NCBI RefSeq assembly: GCF_014596525.1
Contig: NZ_MSJP01000115.1
Coordinates: 124,001 to 188,000, forward strand
Length of the DNA stretch: 64,000 nucleotides
Source of the DNA: Streptomyces sp. CBMA291
GTDB taxonomy: Bacteria > Actinomycetota > Actinomycetes > Streptomycetales > Streptomycetaceae
Direction of reading: 5' to 3'
The notes beneath the pieces were generated by a model that made no database searches, had not been told where the DNA came from, and saw nothing but the letters and a program-made list of their open reading frames with translations. This document shows positions 31,630 to 40,498 of this stretch, piece by piece; position 1 is the first letter of the stretch, and each line of letters begins with the position of its first letter. The position numbers and the translations under genes were made by a program.

Positions 31630-32691
31630 ATGACGGACTTCCCGGAACAGCAGCCGCAGCACCCTTCGTATCCGCCGCGCCCGCCGTACGACCCGGCGCA
31701 GCCGATCACCACCGGACCCGGCACCACGGTCTGGCCCTCCGGCGGTCCCGTACCGCCGTCCGGACCCGCCGCGCCGACCGCCGCCGCCCACTCCCCCGCC
31801 CCGCACCGCAGGTCCCGGCGCGGTGTCGGTCTGCTGGCCGCCGTGGCCATCGCCGCCGCCGTGGTCGGCGGCGGCACCGCCACCCTCGTCGGGCGCCTGG
31901 CCGCCGGCACTCCCGTGGCCGCCGCGCCCGCCGCCGTCTCCGGCACCAACGTCTCCTCCGGCACCAACGGCACCGTCGCCGGGGTCGCGCAGGCCGTCTC
32001 GCCCTCCATCGTGGAGATCTCCGCCTCCTCGAACTCCGGGCAGTCCACCGGCTCGGGCGTGATCATCACCGCCGACGGCGAGATCGTCACCAACAACCAT
32101 GTGATCTCCGGCGCCTCCGAGATCACCGTCCGGCTCGCCGACGGCAGCTCCTACCCCGCCTCGATCGTCGGCACCGACCCCGCCAAGGACCTGGCCCTGA
32201 TCAAGCTGAAGGGCGCCTCCGGCCTCAAGACGGCCACCCTCGGCGACTCCAAGGGCCTGCGGGTCGGCGACCAGGTCGTCGCCATCGGCTCGCCCGAGGG
32301 CCTGACCGGCACGGTCACCAGCGGCATCGTCTCCGCGCTCGACCGGGACGTGACCGTCGCCAAGGACGAGGGCGGACAGCAGGAACAGCAGCAGCAGTTC
32401 GACCCGCGCCAGGCGTGGCCGTTCGAGTTCGGCGGGCAGCGGTTCAACGGCGACACCGGCTCGTCGAAGACCACGTACAAGGCGATCCAGACCGACGCCT
32501 CGCTCAATCCGGGGAATTCCGGCGGCGCGCTCATCGATATGAACGGCGAGATCATCGGAATCAATTCCGCCATGTATTCGCCCAGTTCTCCGGGTGGTTC
32601 CGGGGCCGGAAGCATCGGTCTCGGATTCGCGATCCCGGTCGACACGGTGAAGGCCGATCTGGCCACCCTGCGCGCGGGCGGCGGCAGCTGA
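31630..32691 (+). CDS. Membrane-anchored HtrA/trypsin-like serine protease
   Basis: A 353-residue protease. Residues 1-60 are a cytoplasmic Pro/Gln-rich tail; a membrane helix lies near 63-85 (GVGLLAAVAIAAAVVGGGTATL); the trypsin-fold domain (about 115-345) is outside the cell. The triad is visible: His in TNNHVI, Asp in AKDLALI and Ser in GNSGGALI. No PDZ domain follows, unlike full HtrA/PepD proteins. Immediately downstream is an MprAB-like two-component system, as with pepD next to mprAB in mycobacteria, which suggests that the three respond to envelope stress. ATG at 31630; a minisatellite lies in the upstream region. Confidence 0.9.
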   Translation: MTDFPEQQPQHPSYPPRPPYDPAQPITTGPGTTVWPSGGPVPPSGPAAPTAAAHSPAPHRRSRRGVGLLAAVAIAAAVVGGGTATLVGRLAAGTPVAAAPAAVSGTNVSSGTNGTVAGVAQAVSPSIVEISASSNSGQSTGSGVIITADGEIVTNNHVISGASEITVRLADGSSYPASIVGTDPAKDLALIKLKGASGLKTATLGDSKGLRVGDQVVAIGSPEGLTGTVTSGIVSALDRDVTVAKDEGGQQEQQQQFDPRQAWPFEFGGQRFNGDTGSSKTTYKAIQTDASLNPGNSGGALIDMNGEIIGINSAMYSPSSPGGSGAGSIGLGFAIPVDTVKADLATLRAGGGS

Positions 32692-32723
32692 CCGCCGATC
32701 CGGCCGCATGCGACGCTGAGTCC

Positions 32724-33449
32724 ATGACAGGCCAACGACACGAAGCCGAACGCGTCCTCATCGTCGACGACGAACCCGCCGTCCGGGAGGCCCTGCGCCG
32801 CAGCCTCGCCTTCGAGGGGTACGGGACGCGGGACGCCGTCGACGGTCTGGACGCCCTCGCCCAGATGGAGTCGTACGCCCCCGACCTCGTCGTCCTCGAC
32901 GTCCAGATGCCCCGGATGGACGGGCTCACCGCCGCCCGCCGCATCCGGGCCGCCGGCTCCACCGTGCCCATCCTGATGCTCACCGCCCGCGACACCGTCG
33001 GCGACCGCGTCACCGGGCTCGACGCGGGCGCGGACGACTACCTGGTGAAGCCCTTCGAGCTGGACGAGCTGTTCGCCCGGATCAGGGCGCTGCTGCGGCG
33101 CAGCTCGTACGCGGCTCCCACGAGCGGCCCCGCCGACGCCGACGTGCTGTCCTTCGAGGACCTGCGGATGGACCTGGCGACCCGCGAGGTGACCCGGGGC
33201 GGCCGGCCGGTGGAGCTGACCAGGACCGAGTTCACGCTCCTTGAGATGTTCCTGTCGCACCCCCGGCAGGTCCTGACCCGCGAGCAGATCCTCAAGGCCG
33301 TGTGGGGCTTCGACTTCGAGCCCAGTTCGAACTCCCTTGACGTGTACGTGATGTACCTGCGGCGCAAGACGGAGGCGGGCGGCGAACCGCGCCTCGTGCA
33401 CACCGTGCGGGGCGTCGGCTACGCGCTGCGCGGAGGAGGCGGGGAGTGA
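32724..33449 (+). CDS. OmpR-family response regulator (MprA-like)
   Basis: A 241-residue response regulator. The receiver has acidic Asp15-Asp16 (VDDEPA), the phosphoacceptor Asp59 in VVLDVQMPRMDG and the conserved Lys in LVKPFE. The winged-helix domain (about 140-238) has LTRTEFTLLEMFLSHP and SLDVYVMYLRRKTE. It should act in a phosphorelay with the kinase encoded next: the stop codon overlaps the kinase GTG (GTGA). The 32-base gap to the protease gene suggests a common operon. Its likely role is envelope-stress response. Confidence 0.93.
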   Translation: MTGQRHEAERVLIVDDEPAVREALRRSLAFEGYGTRDAVDGLDALAQMESYAPDLVVLDVQMPRMDGLTAARRIRAAGSTVPILMLTARDTVGDRVTGLDAGADDYLVKPFELDELFARIRALLRRSSYAAPTSGPADADVLSFEDLRMDLATREVTRGGRPVELTRTEFTLLEMFLSHPRQVLTREQILKAVWGFDFEPSSNSLDVYVMYLRRKTEAGGEPRLVHTVRGVGYALRGGGGE

Positions 33450-34975
33450 GCCCCCTGTCCGGCCCCGGCGGACCCACGGCACCCGGTCCCGGCGGGCCCC
33501 TGACACCCGGTCCCGGCGGACCCACGACACCCGGCCCCGCCGCCCCCTCGTCCGCCCCCGGGTCCCGTCGCGGCACCCCCCTCGCCTGGTTCCGCTCGCG
33601 GCCGCTCCGCTCCCGGCTCGCCCTGCTCACCGCCGGTGCCGTGGCCTTCGCCGTCGCCGCCGTCTCCCTCGCCTGCTGGTTCGTGACGCGGGCGCAGCTG
33701 GAGACCGAGATGGACGCCTCGCTGCGCGGCACCCGGCTCGACGCGAACGGGGTGCAGAGCCTTCTCGCCCTCTGCCGCCAGGGCACCACCCCGCCCCCGG
33801 TGGCGGGCTCGTACACCGTGCAGGTCGTCCTCGCCACCGGCGGCGTCTGCACCTCGGGCAAGGCCGCGATCCCGGCGGGACCGGGCGATCTCGCGGTGGC
33901 GCGGGGGCAGCTCGGCGACATCCTGCACACCGTCAAGGACGACGCCGGGCGCGAGATGCGGGTCTTCACCTATCCGCAGGAGGGCTCCGTCGGGATCGCG
34001 GTCTCCGTCGCCCGCCCGCTCTCCGAGATCGACAACTCGATGTCCACCCTGCGCTGGGTGCTGATGCTGGTCTCCGGCATCGGCGTGGTCGGCGCTGGCG
34101 CCGCCGGGCTCTGGGTGGCCCGTACGGGTCTCGAACCGGTGCACCGGCTGACCGGGGCGGTCGAGCACGTGGCCGCGACCGAGGACCTGACCGTCCGTAT
34201 CCCGGTCGAGGGCGAGGACGAGATCGCCCGGCTCTCCCGTTCGTTCAACGCGATGACGGCGGCGCTCGCGACCTCCCGGGACCGGCAGGCGCAGCTCATC
34301 GCCGACGCCGGGCACGAACTGCGCACCCCGCTCACCTCGCTGCGCACCAATGTCGAGCTGCTCGCCCGCAGCGAGGAGACCGGCCGGGCGATCCCGCCGG
34401 AGGACCGGCGGGCCCTGATGGCCTCGGTGAAGGCGCAGATGACGGAGCTGGCCGCGCTGATCGGCGACCTCCAGGAGCTGGCCCGCCCGGACACCGCGCA
34501 GCCGGGGCCGCTCGCGGTGGTGCCGCTGCACACGGTCCTGCGGGCGGCCCTGGACCGCGCGCGGCTGCGCGGTCCCGAGCTGACCTTCGTCACGGATCTG
34601 GCGCCCTGGTACGTACGGGCGGACCCGGCGGCCCTGGAGCGGGCCCTGGTCAACGTCCTGGACAACGCGGTGAAGTTCTCGCCGCCCCGGGGCACCGTCG
34701 GGGTGACCCTGATGCGGGGCGAGCTGACGGTGACCGACCGGGGGCCCGGCATCCCCCCGGAGGAGCTGCCGCACGTCTTCGACCGCTTCTGGCGCTCCCC
34801 TTCGGCCCGCAGTCTGCCCGGCTCGGGGCTCGGTCTGTCGATCGTGGCCCGTACGGTCCACCAGGCGGGCGGCACGGTCGCCCTCGCTCCGGCGGAGGGC
34901 GGCGGCACGGTGGCGACGATCCGGCTTCCGGGGGCGCCGACGCCGCCGCCGGAGGCGACGGGCCGCCTTTCCTGA
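33446..34975 (+). CDS. Sensor histidine kinase (MprB-like)
   Basis: A 509-residue kinase that should phosphorylate the response regulator upstream. Residues 1-45 are a Gly/Pro-rich cytoplasmic tail with GPGGPT(A/T)PGP repeats; a first membrane helix lies near 60-82, an extracytoplasmic sensor of about 115 residues follows, and a second helix near 205-228 leads to a HAMP domain. The phosphoacceptor is His290 in DAGHELRTPLTSL; the catalytic domain has LDNAVKF and DRGPGIPP, then GSGLGLSIV. The start is GTG at 33446, overlapping the response regulator. The layout is MprB/CseC-like. Confidence 0.92.
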   Translation: MSPLSGPGGPTAPGPGGPLTPGPGGPTTPGPAAPSSAPGSRRGTPLAWFRSRPLRSRLALLTAGAVAFAVAAVSLACWFVTRAQLETEMDASLRGTRLDANGVQSLLALCRQGTTPPPVAGSYTVQVVLATGGVCTSGKAAIPAGPGDLAVARGQLGDILHTVKDDAGREMRVFTYPQEGSVGIAVSVARPLSEIDNSMSTLRWVLMLVSGIGVVGAGAAGLWVARTGLEPVHRLTGAVEHVAATEDLTVRIPVEGEDEIARLSRSFNAMTAALATSRDRQAQLIADAGHELRTPLTSLRTNVELLARSEETGRAIPPEDRRALMASVKAQMTELAALIGDLQELARPDTAQPGPLAVVPLHTVLRAALDRARLRGPELTFVTDLAPWYVRADPAALERALVNVLDNAVKFSPPRGTVGVTLMRGELTVTDRGPGIPPEELPHVFDRFWRSPSARSLPGSGLGLSIVARTVHQAGGTVALAPAEGGGTVATIRLPGAPTPPPEATGRLS

Positions 34976-34985
34976 GCGGACGACG

Positions 34986-35025
34986 AAGGGGGCGGCGGGC
35001 CGGGTAACCGGTCCGCCGCCCCCTT
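34986..35025. terminator. Strong bidirectional terminator
   Basis: Perfect 13-bp inverted repeat AAGGGGGCGGCGG (34986-34998) and CCGCCGCCCCCTT (35013-35025) with a loop that itself contains CCGG-GTAA-CCGG. It ends with a TTTT tract on the plus strand. It lies between the convergent kinase and 5'-nucleotidase genes. Confidence 0.88.
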
Positions 35026-35090
35026 TTCGTTCACGGGACCCCTACGGGAGCGGGGCTGCTCGGGGAGCGTCGCCCCTACGGGTGCGGGTG

Positions 35091-36920
35091 CTACTTCACG
35101 ACCGTGACGCGGTCCGCCGCCGGGACCGGCAGCGGGTTGGCCGCCGAGGAGTGGGCGGCCAGGTAGGCGTTGAAGACGTCCAGGTCGGAGGCGCCGACCA
35201 GCTTGTTCGTGCCGGTGGCCAGGGCCGCGAAGCCGTCGCCGCCGCCCGAGAGGAACTCGTTGATCGCGACCCGGTAGCTCTTCGACGGGTCGATCGGCTC
35301 GCCGTTCAGCTTGATCGTGCCGTCGACGACGCGGTCCGCGCCCGTCTTCGTCATGTCGAGCGTGTAGGTGAGGCCCTTCGAGACCTGGAGGATCTTGATG
35401 GAGTTCAGGTTGGGGCCGCTGACCTGCTGCTTGAGCGCGGTGATCAGGTTGGCGCCGGTCAGGTCGACCACGTTCATCATGTTGGTGAAGGGCTGCACGG
35501 TGAAGGACTCGCCGTAGGTCACGACGCCGTCGCCCTCGGCGCCGGACGCCGCGTACACCAGGTCGGCGCGGATGCCGCCGGGGTTCATCAGGGCCAGCTG
35601 CGCGCCGCCCTTGTCCGCCGGGGCCAGGCCCTCCAGCTGCGCGTCGGCGATGACGTCGCCGAGCGGCTTCTCGTACGCCGTGGAGCCGCGTCCGTTGATG
35701 TCGGCGGCGATGTAGCCCTGCGGGCGGTTGGCGACCGGGGCGGCGAGGGTCTGCCAGTCGGTGATCAGCCGGGTCAGGTCCTGCGCCTTCGGCACGTCAC
35801 GCGAGACGACGTGGTTGGCGGAGGCGACGGCCGTACGCACGATGTCCTTGGTGGCGCGGTCGTACGTCAGCGTGGTGTCGGTGTACAGCTTGCCGAACGA
35901 GGACGCCGAGGTGACCAGGCGCGGCTTGCCCGCCGGGTCGGGGATGGTGCACACGTACGCCTGGTGGGTGTGGCCGGTGACCAGGGCGTCGACCTGCGGG
36001 GAGACGTTCCTGGCGATCTCGGCGATCGGGCCGGAGATCCCGTCGCCCGGACCGGGGCTGTCGCAGTCGTAGTCGTACGACTGGGAGACCGGGACCCCGC
36101 CCTCGTGGACGAGGGCGACGATGGACTTGACGCCCTGCCGCTCCAGGATCTTGGCGTACTTGTTGATCGTCTCGACCTCGTCGCCGAACTTCAGGCCCTT
36201 GACGCCCTCGGCGGTGACGATGTTCGGGGTGCCCTTCAGGGTCACGCCGATGAAGCCGATCCGGACGCCTTCCTTCTCCCAGACGAAGTACGGGTCGAGC
36301 AGCGGCTGCCCCGTCTTCTCCTTCGTCACGTTGGCGGTGAGGTAGGGGAAGTCGGCGCCCTTGAACTTCTTGCCCGCGACGAAGCACCCGGCGGTCGGGT
36401 GGCAGCCGCCGTTCTGCATCCGGGCCAGCTCGACGGCGCCCTCGTCGAACTCGTGGTTGCCCACCGAGGTGACGTCCAGGTCCAGCTTGTTCAGGGCTTC
36501 GACGGTCGGCTCGTCGTGGAAGAGCCCGGAGAGCAGCGGGGAGGCTCCGATGAGGTCGCCCGCCGCCGCCGTCACGGAGAACCGATTCCCCTGGCGGGCC
36601 TGGCGCAGATGGGTGGCCAGGTACTCGACGCCGCCCGCGTCGATCTTCTCGGTGGTCCCGTCCGGCTTGACCCGGGTGACCTGGCCGGAGGAGCCGGTCG
36701 GGGGCTCCAGATTGCCGTGCAGGTCGTTGAAGGACAGCAGCTGGACGTCGACCATCCGGCCCCAGCCCTTGCCGTTGCCGTTGCCGTTGCCGGCGGCGTA
36801 CGGGTCCGTGCCCGCGCCGGCTGACGGCGACGCGGCGACGAGCGCGCCGACGGCGACGAGCCCCGCCCCGGCGGCCAGAACACGCCGTCCGGTCTTGTTC
36901 TTCCTCGATGTCCCTGCCAT
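35091..36920 (-). CDS. Secreted 5'-nucleotidase / 2',3'-cyclic nucleotide phosphodiesterase
   Basis: A 609-residue exported hydrolase that releases phosphate from extracellular nucleotides. A signal peptide with a twin-arginine-like GRRVLAAGAG lies in residues 1-36. The metallophosphatase domain has SFNDLHGNLEP (metal ligands), GNHEFDEG and GHTH; the C-terminal 5'-nucleotidase domain has NPGGIRADL and the YGESFTVQPF substrate region, ending near NEFLSGGGDGF. It likely supplies phosphate and nucleosides. No cell-wall sorting motif is seen. ATG at 36920; the open frame extends far upstream antisense to mshD, which is rejected. It is divergent from mshD. Confidence 0.93.
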   Translation of the reverse strand: MAGTSRKNKTGRRVLAAGAGLVAVGALVAASPSAGAGTDPYAAGNGNGNGKGWGRMVDVQLLSFNDLHGNLEPPTGSSGQVTRVKPDGTTEKIDAGGVEYLATHLRQARQGNRFSVTAAAGDLIGASPLLSGLFHDEPTVEALNKLDLDVTSVGNHEFDEGAVELARMQNGGCHPTAGCFVAGKKFKGADFPYLTANVTKEKTGQPLLDPYFVWEKEGVRIGFIGVTLKGTPNIVTAEGVKGLKFGDEVETINKYAKILERQGVKSIVALVHEGGVPVSQSYDYDCDSPGPGDGISGPIAEIARNVSPQVDALVTGHTHQAYVCTIPDPAGKPRLVTSASSFGKLYTDTTLTYDRATKDIVRTAVASANHVVSRDVPKAQDLTRLITDWQTLAAPVANRPQGYIAADINGRGSTAYEKPLGDVIADAQLEGLAPADKGGAQLALMNPGGIRADLVYAASGAEGDGVVTYGESFTVQPFTNMMNVVDLTGANLITALKQQVSGPNLNSIKILQVSKGLTYTLDMTKTGADRVVDGTIKLNGEPIDPSKSYRVAINEFLSGGGDGFAALATGTNKLVGASDLDVFNAYLAAHSSAANPLPVPAADRVTVVK

Positions 36921-37085
36921 CGCTCCCACTCGTCCCTTGACCTGTTTTGCGGTGTTGACGTACTCCCCCGTCTGCGGGTTGCAGCCTAGGGTCAACGCGC
37001 GTAGCGCAACAGGGGGCTGCGGGTTACAAGACAGTTGCCGCCGCCTTTCGCCGGGGCGGCCGTACGTCGCCGTAGGCTCGTGTCC

Positions 37086-38012
37086 ATGACTTCCGACGCG
37101 GCGCCGGCCCTTGAGCCCGGACGGCAGATCCACACCTACGACGAGCTGACACCCGAGCAGGTCCAGGACGTACTGGAGCTCCTTGAGGCCGCGTACAGCG
37201 CCGACGGGGCACACGCCGTCTCCGAGCAGGGCCGGCTCTACCTCCGCCACGGGCACCGCGAAGGCGTCCGCCACTTCCTCCTCACCGTCGGGGAGGACCT
37301 CTACGGCTACGCCCAGATGGAGGAGACCGACCCCATCGAGGCGCCCGCCGCCGAGCTGGTCGTCCACCCGGCCCACCGGGGGCGCGGCCACGGGCGGGCG
37401 CTCGGCACCGCCCTGCTCGGCACCTCCGGCAAGCGGCTGCGGGTCTGGGCGCACGGCGGCAAGTCCTCCGCCCGGCACCTCGCCCAGGTCCTCGGTCTGA
37501 CGCTCTTCCGCGAACTGCGCCAGCTCCGGCGGCCACTGGCCCCGCTGGACATCGCGGAGCCGGTGCTGCCCGAGGGCGTCACCCTGCGCGCCTTCGTCCC
37601 CGGGCAGGACGACGCGGCCTGGCTCGCCGTCAATTCGGCCGCCTTCGCCCACCACCCGGAGCAGGGCTCGCTCACCCAGCGGGACCTGGCCGACCGGATG
37701 GCCGAGCCCTGGTTCGACCCGAAGGGCTTCTTCCTCGCCGAGAAGGACGGACGCCTGATCGGCTTCCACTGGACGAAGACGCACGCGGAGGAGGGCCTGG
37801 GCGAGGTGTACGTGGTCGGCGTCCTGCCCGAGGCACAGGGCGGCGGCCTCGGCAAGGCCCTCACCTCGGCCGGTCTGCACCACCTGGCGGCCCAGGGCCT
37901 GCCGACGGCGATGCTGTACGTCGACGCCGACAACACGGCGGCGGTGACGGTGTACGAGCGGCTCGGCTTCGTCACCCACGAGGTGGACCTGATGTACCGC
38001 ACGGAGTCGTAG
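37086..38012 (+). CDS. mshD: Mycothiol synthase
   Basis: A 308-residue acetyltransferase that adds the acetyl group to Cys-GlcN-Ins, the last step of mycothiol synthesis. Two tandem GNAT domains are seen: the N-terminal one with VHPAHRGRGHGRALG (acetyl-CoA loop) and the C-terminal, active one with VVGVLPEAQGGGLGKAL and the family's YVDADNTAAVTVYERLGF. This two-GNAT layout and length match MshD. Mycothiol is the main low-molecular-weight thiol of actinobacteria. ATG at 37086. It is transcribed away from the 5'-nucleotidase gene. Confidence 0.95.
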   Translation: MTSDAAPALEPGRQIHTYDELTPEQVQDVLELLEAAYSADGAHAVSEQGRLYLRHGHREGVRHFLLTVGEDLYGYAQMEETDPIEAPAAELVVHPAHRGRGHGRALGTALLGTSGKRLRVWAHGGKSSARHLAQVLGLTLFRELRQLRRPLAPLDIAEPVLPEGVTLRAFVPGQDDAAWLAVNSAAFAHHPEQGSLTQRDLADRMAEPWFDPKGFFLAEKDGRLIGFHWTKTHAEEGLGEVYVVGVLPEAQGGGLGKALTSAGLHHLAAQGLPTAMLYVDADNTAAVTVYERLGFVTHEVDLMYRTES

Positions 38013-38051
38013 CCCGGCTTCGGGAACCAACGGGCTTTCCCAGGGGGGCGG

Positions 38052-38106
38052 TTGACACCGCCCCCTTCCTTCCATCACCCTTTCACTACTTCACTAGTGA
38101 AAGGGT
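38052..38106 (+). promoter_or_regulatory. Promoter and operator of the GntR/ABC operon
   Basis: A perfect -35 TTGACA lies at 38052-38057. Downstream, an inverted repeat ACCCTTTCACT (38077-38087) and AGTGAAAGGGT (38096-38106) with an 8-base spacer runs up to the start codon, and it contains a perfect 12-bp palindrome TTCACTAGTGAA (38090-38101). The palindrome reaches the GTG, so the mRNA leader is very short or absent. Binding by the GntR protein would block transcription start. Confidence 0.8.
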
Positions 38107-38506
38107 GGTGCAGTACGTGGTCGAGTACCGCATCGACCGGCGCAGCGGCGTCGCCACCTACCTCCAGATCGTCCACCAGACGAAACAGGCCCTCCGGATG
38201 GGCCTCCTGGAGCCCGGCGACCGGCTGCCCACCGCGCGCGAGGTCGTCGAAGCGACGGCCATCAACCCCAACACGGTCCTCAAGGCCTACCGCGAACTCG
38301 AACGCGAAGGCCTCGTGGAAGCCCGCCGGGGCCTCGGCACCTTCGTCCGCACCACCCTCGGCACCGCCCCCGCCGACTCGCCCCTGCGCGGCGAACTCAC
38401 CGACTGGGCCCACCGGGCCCGCGCGGCGGGCCTGGACCGGGAGGACGTGGCGGCGCTCTTCACTTCCGTACTCAAGGAACACTTCGAGGGGGACGAGGCA
38501 CCATGA
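38105..38506 (+). CDS. YtrA-type GntR regulator
   Basis: A 133-residue repressor of the short GntR/YtrA group. The winged helix (about 10-75) contains LLEPGDRLPTAREVVEATAINPNTVLKAYRELEREGLVEARRGLGTFV, the family's DNA-binding core, and a short helical C-terminal dimerisation segment. It is typical for such proteins to sit first in an operon with an ABC transporter, and here the ATPase start overlaps the stop (ATGA). GTG is used at 38105 or, less likely, 38108. The palindrome overlapping its start is the probable operator, giving autoregulation of the whole operon. Confidence 0.92.
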   Translation: MVQYVVEYRIDRRSGVATYLQIVHQTKQALRMGLLEPGDRLPTAREVVEATAINPNTVLKAYRELEREGLVEARRGLGTFVRTTLGTAPADSPLRGELTDWAHRARAAGLDREDVAALFTSVLKEHFEGDEAP

Positions 38507-39342
38507 CGCACGACACCGCCCTGGCGGCGGACCGCCTGGGCAAGAAATACGGAAGGCGCGGCGACTGGGCCCTGCGGGAGTGCGACCTTTCCCTCCCCCA
38601 GGGCCGGATCTGCGCCCTCGTCGGCCCCAACGGCGCCGGGAAGTCCACCTTCCTCGCCCTCGCCGCAGGCCTTCTGCGCCCCACCGAGGGCACCCTCACC
38701 ACCCCCGGGCGGGCCCTCCTCGCGTACGTCGCCCAGGACAAGCCGCTCCACCCCCGGCTCAGCGTCGACGACACCCTGCGCATGGGCCGCGAACTCAACC
38801 CGGGACGCTGGGACGACGCCCTCGCCCGGCAGGTCCTCGAAGGCGGCGGATTCTCCTCCCGCACCCTGGTGCACCGGCTCTCCGGCGGTCAGCGCACCCG
38901 GGTCGCCCTCGCGCTCGCCCTCGGCAAACGGCCCGAACTCCTCCTCCTGGACGAACCGATGGCCGACCTCGACCCGCTCGCCCGGCGCCGGCTGATGGGT
39001 CTGCTCATGGCCGAGGCCGCCGAGAACGGCACGACCGTCGTCATGTCGTCGCACATCCTCACCGAGCTGGAGAACGCCTGCGACCACCTCCTGCTGCTCC
39101 ACGGCGGCCGGATCCTCCTGGACGGCTCCATCGAGGAACTCCTCTCCACTCACACCCTGCTCACCGGCCCGGTCGCCGACCTTGCCCCGCACCACGTGGT
39201 CGAATCCCGCACGACAGGACGTCAGCTCACCGCCCTGATCCGCCGCGAAGGCCCGGTCGACGGGCCCTGGGAGACCTCGGAACCCTCTCTGGAGGAACTC
39301 CTCCTCGCCCACCTCCGTACCACCGAAGGAGTCCCGGCATGA
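38503..39342 (+). CDS. ABC transporter ATPase
   Basis: A 279-residue ATP-binding subunit with Walker A GPNGAGKST, signature LSGGQRTRVALA, Walker B LLLLDEPMADLD and switch His in MSSHILTE. The C-terminal 50 residues are an accessory domain as in exporter ATPases of the CcmA/YtrB type. It is the second gene of the GntR operon: its ATG overlaps the regulator's stop and its own stop overlaps the permease ATG. It would energise export of an envelope-active compound or act in antibiotic resistance; the substrate is unknown. Confidence 0.93.
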   Translation: MTHDTALAADRLGKKYGRRGDWALRECDLSLPQGRICALVGPNGAGKSTFLALAAGLLRPTEGTLTTPGRALLAYVAQDKPLHPRLSVDDTLRMGRELNPGRWDDALARQVLEGGGFSSRTLVHRLSGGQRTRVALALALGKRPELLLLDEPMADLDPLARRRLMGLLMAEAAENGTTVVMSSHILTELENACDHLLLLHGGRILLDGSIEELLSTHTLLTGPVADLAPHHVVESRTTGRQLTALIRREGPVDGPWETSEPSLEELLLAHLRTTEGVPA

Positions 39343-40277
39343 GCACGCTCGCCCTCAAGGGCGTCTACTGGGTGACGGTCCGCCAGCACCGGCGGACCCT
39401 GTGGCTGGCGGGCGCGCTGGTCCTCCTGGCGCTGCTGGTGATCGGCGCCCTGCGGATCTGGGACGCGCGGACGCCCGACATGTATACGGACGGCGACCAC
39501 CGGCTCTTCGGCGTCTACGGCAGCGGACTGGACCTGCTGCGCGGGGCCATGCAAAGCATGTCCACCGGCATGATCGCCCTGCCGCTCCTCGTCGGCCTCT
39601 TCGTCGCGGGACCCCTCATCGCGCGCGAGTTCGAATCAGGGACGTATCGGCTCTCCCTCACCCAGTCCGTGAGCCCCGCAGCCTGGTTCCGCGGCAAACT
39701 GCTCACCGCCACCGCCCTGGCCCTCGGCACGGCCCTGCTGCTCACCGCGGTCTACCTGATCGGCTGGCCCCGGGTGTCGGGCAGCTGGAAAACCAACTGG
39801 TGGAACCCCGGCCCGTACCTGGTCACCGGCACCACCCTCACCGCCTACCTCCTCCTCGCCATCGCCATCGGCGCCCTCGCCGGCCTGCTGATCCGGCGCA
39901 CCCTCCTCGCCATGGCCGCCACCGGAGGCGTCACCGGCCTGATCATGGGCGTCTTCTACGCCTTCCGATGGGACATCCTGGCCCTCGAAACGGCCACCGC
40001 CGCACCCGGCGAACCCCTCGACCCCTCCGGCACCGGCATGTACGTACACCAGGGACTGATCAGCGCCTCGGGAGAACGACTGCCCGGCTGGTTCTGCTTC
40101 GACAACACCCCCGACGTCCCCTGCCGCACCGACGAGAAGGTCGTCGCCCAGTTCCTCGACTACCACCCCCGCTCCCACTTCTGGCCCACCCAGCTCATCG
40201 AAACCACCATCCTCCTCACCCTCACCGCCCTCGCCCTCCTCGCCGCCTTCCGCGTGCTGCGCGCCCGGCACGCCTGA
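39339..40277 (+). CDS. ABC-2 type permease of the GntR operon
   Basis: A 312-residue membrane protein with about six spans: near 22-42, a loop with a REFESGTYRLSLTQSV motif, spans near 85-105, 120-140, 155-175, 180-200, and a final span near 280-305. The amphipathic FESGTYRL segment is the coupling helix contacted by the ATPase in ABC-2 exporters. A large extracytoplasmic loop (about 210-275, with two Cys near FCFDNTPDVPCR) precedes the last span. It forms an exporter with the ATPase encoded just upstream. Confidence 0.88.
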   Translation: MSTLALKGVYWVTVRQHRRTLWLAGALVLLALLVIGALRIWDARTPDMYTDGDHRLFGVYGSGLDLLRGAMQSMSTGMIALPLLVGLFVAGPLIAREFESGTYRLSLTQSVSPAAWFRGKLLTATALALGTALLLTAVYLIGWPRVSGSWKTNWWNPGPYLVTGTTLTAYLLLAIAIGALAGLLIRRTLLAMAATGGVTGLIMGVFYAFRWDILALETATAAPGEPLDPSGTGMYVHQGLISASGERLPGWFCFDNTPDVPCRTDEKVVAQFLDYHPRSHFWPTQLIETTILLTLTALALLAAFRVLRARHA

Positions 40278-40333
40278 CACCCCCGGGCCCCACCAGGGGC
40301 GGGGCCCGTCACGGCCCCGCCCCCGATTCCCAT

Positions 40334-40345
40334 ACGACATGTCGT
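40334..40345. promoter_or_regulatory. 12-bp palindrome upstream of ppk
   Basis: Perfect palindrome ACGACATGTCGT, about 150 bases upstream of the ppk ATG, within the 221-base gap after the ABC operon. It follows GC-rich hairpin-prone sequence (GGGGCCCGTC...) and could be an operator. No PHO box of the pstS type was found here. Confidence 0.3.
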
Positions 40346-40498
40346 CGTTACCGGCCATTCAGACGCGCTTGCGACGCTCACGCAATGAAGCGCTCCGTGC
40401 CCACGCCCGCCAGGGCGGTCCTTCCCAAGGGAAGGCTCCCCTCCGCCACGGCCCGCTCCGACGCGCCCGACCACCCCTTCGCGCGGAAGAATGGGGCC

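Noticed and set aside
31392..31630. Possible gene in the 24-bp repeat frame
   Set aside because: An eight-residue repeat (YKVRREAP-like) is encoded, but no ribosome site or start is present and the frame continues antisense-like through the protease gene.
36921..38078. Upstream extension of the 5'-nucleotidase frame on the minus strand
   Set aside because: It runs antisense through mshD and contains no signal peptide; the real signal peptide starts at 36920.
39401..40498. Upstream extension of the ppk frame back to 39401
   Set aside because: This part of the 1110-codon frame is the out-of-frame shadow of the ABC permease gene and is Arg/Pro-rich. The conserved enzyme begins after the ATG at 40499.
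40340..40498. PHO box upstream of ppk
   Set aside because: No run of GTTCAC-like 11-bp repeats was visible, in contrast to pstS. A motif scan with the PhoP matrix would settle it.
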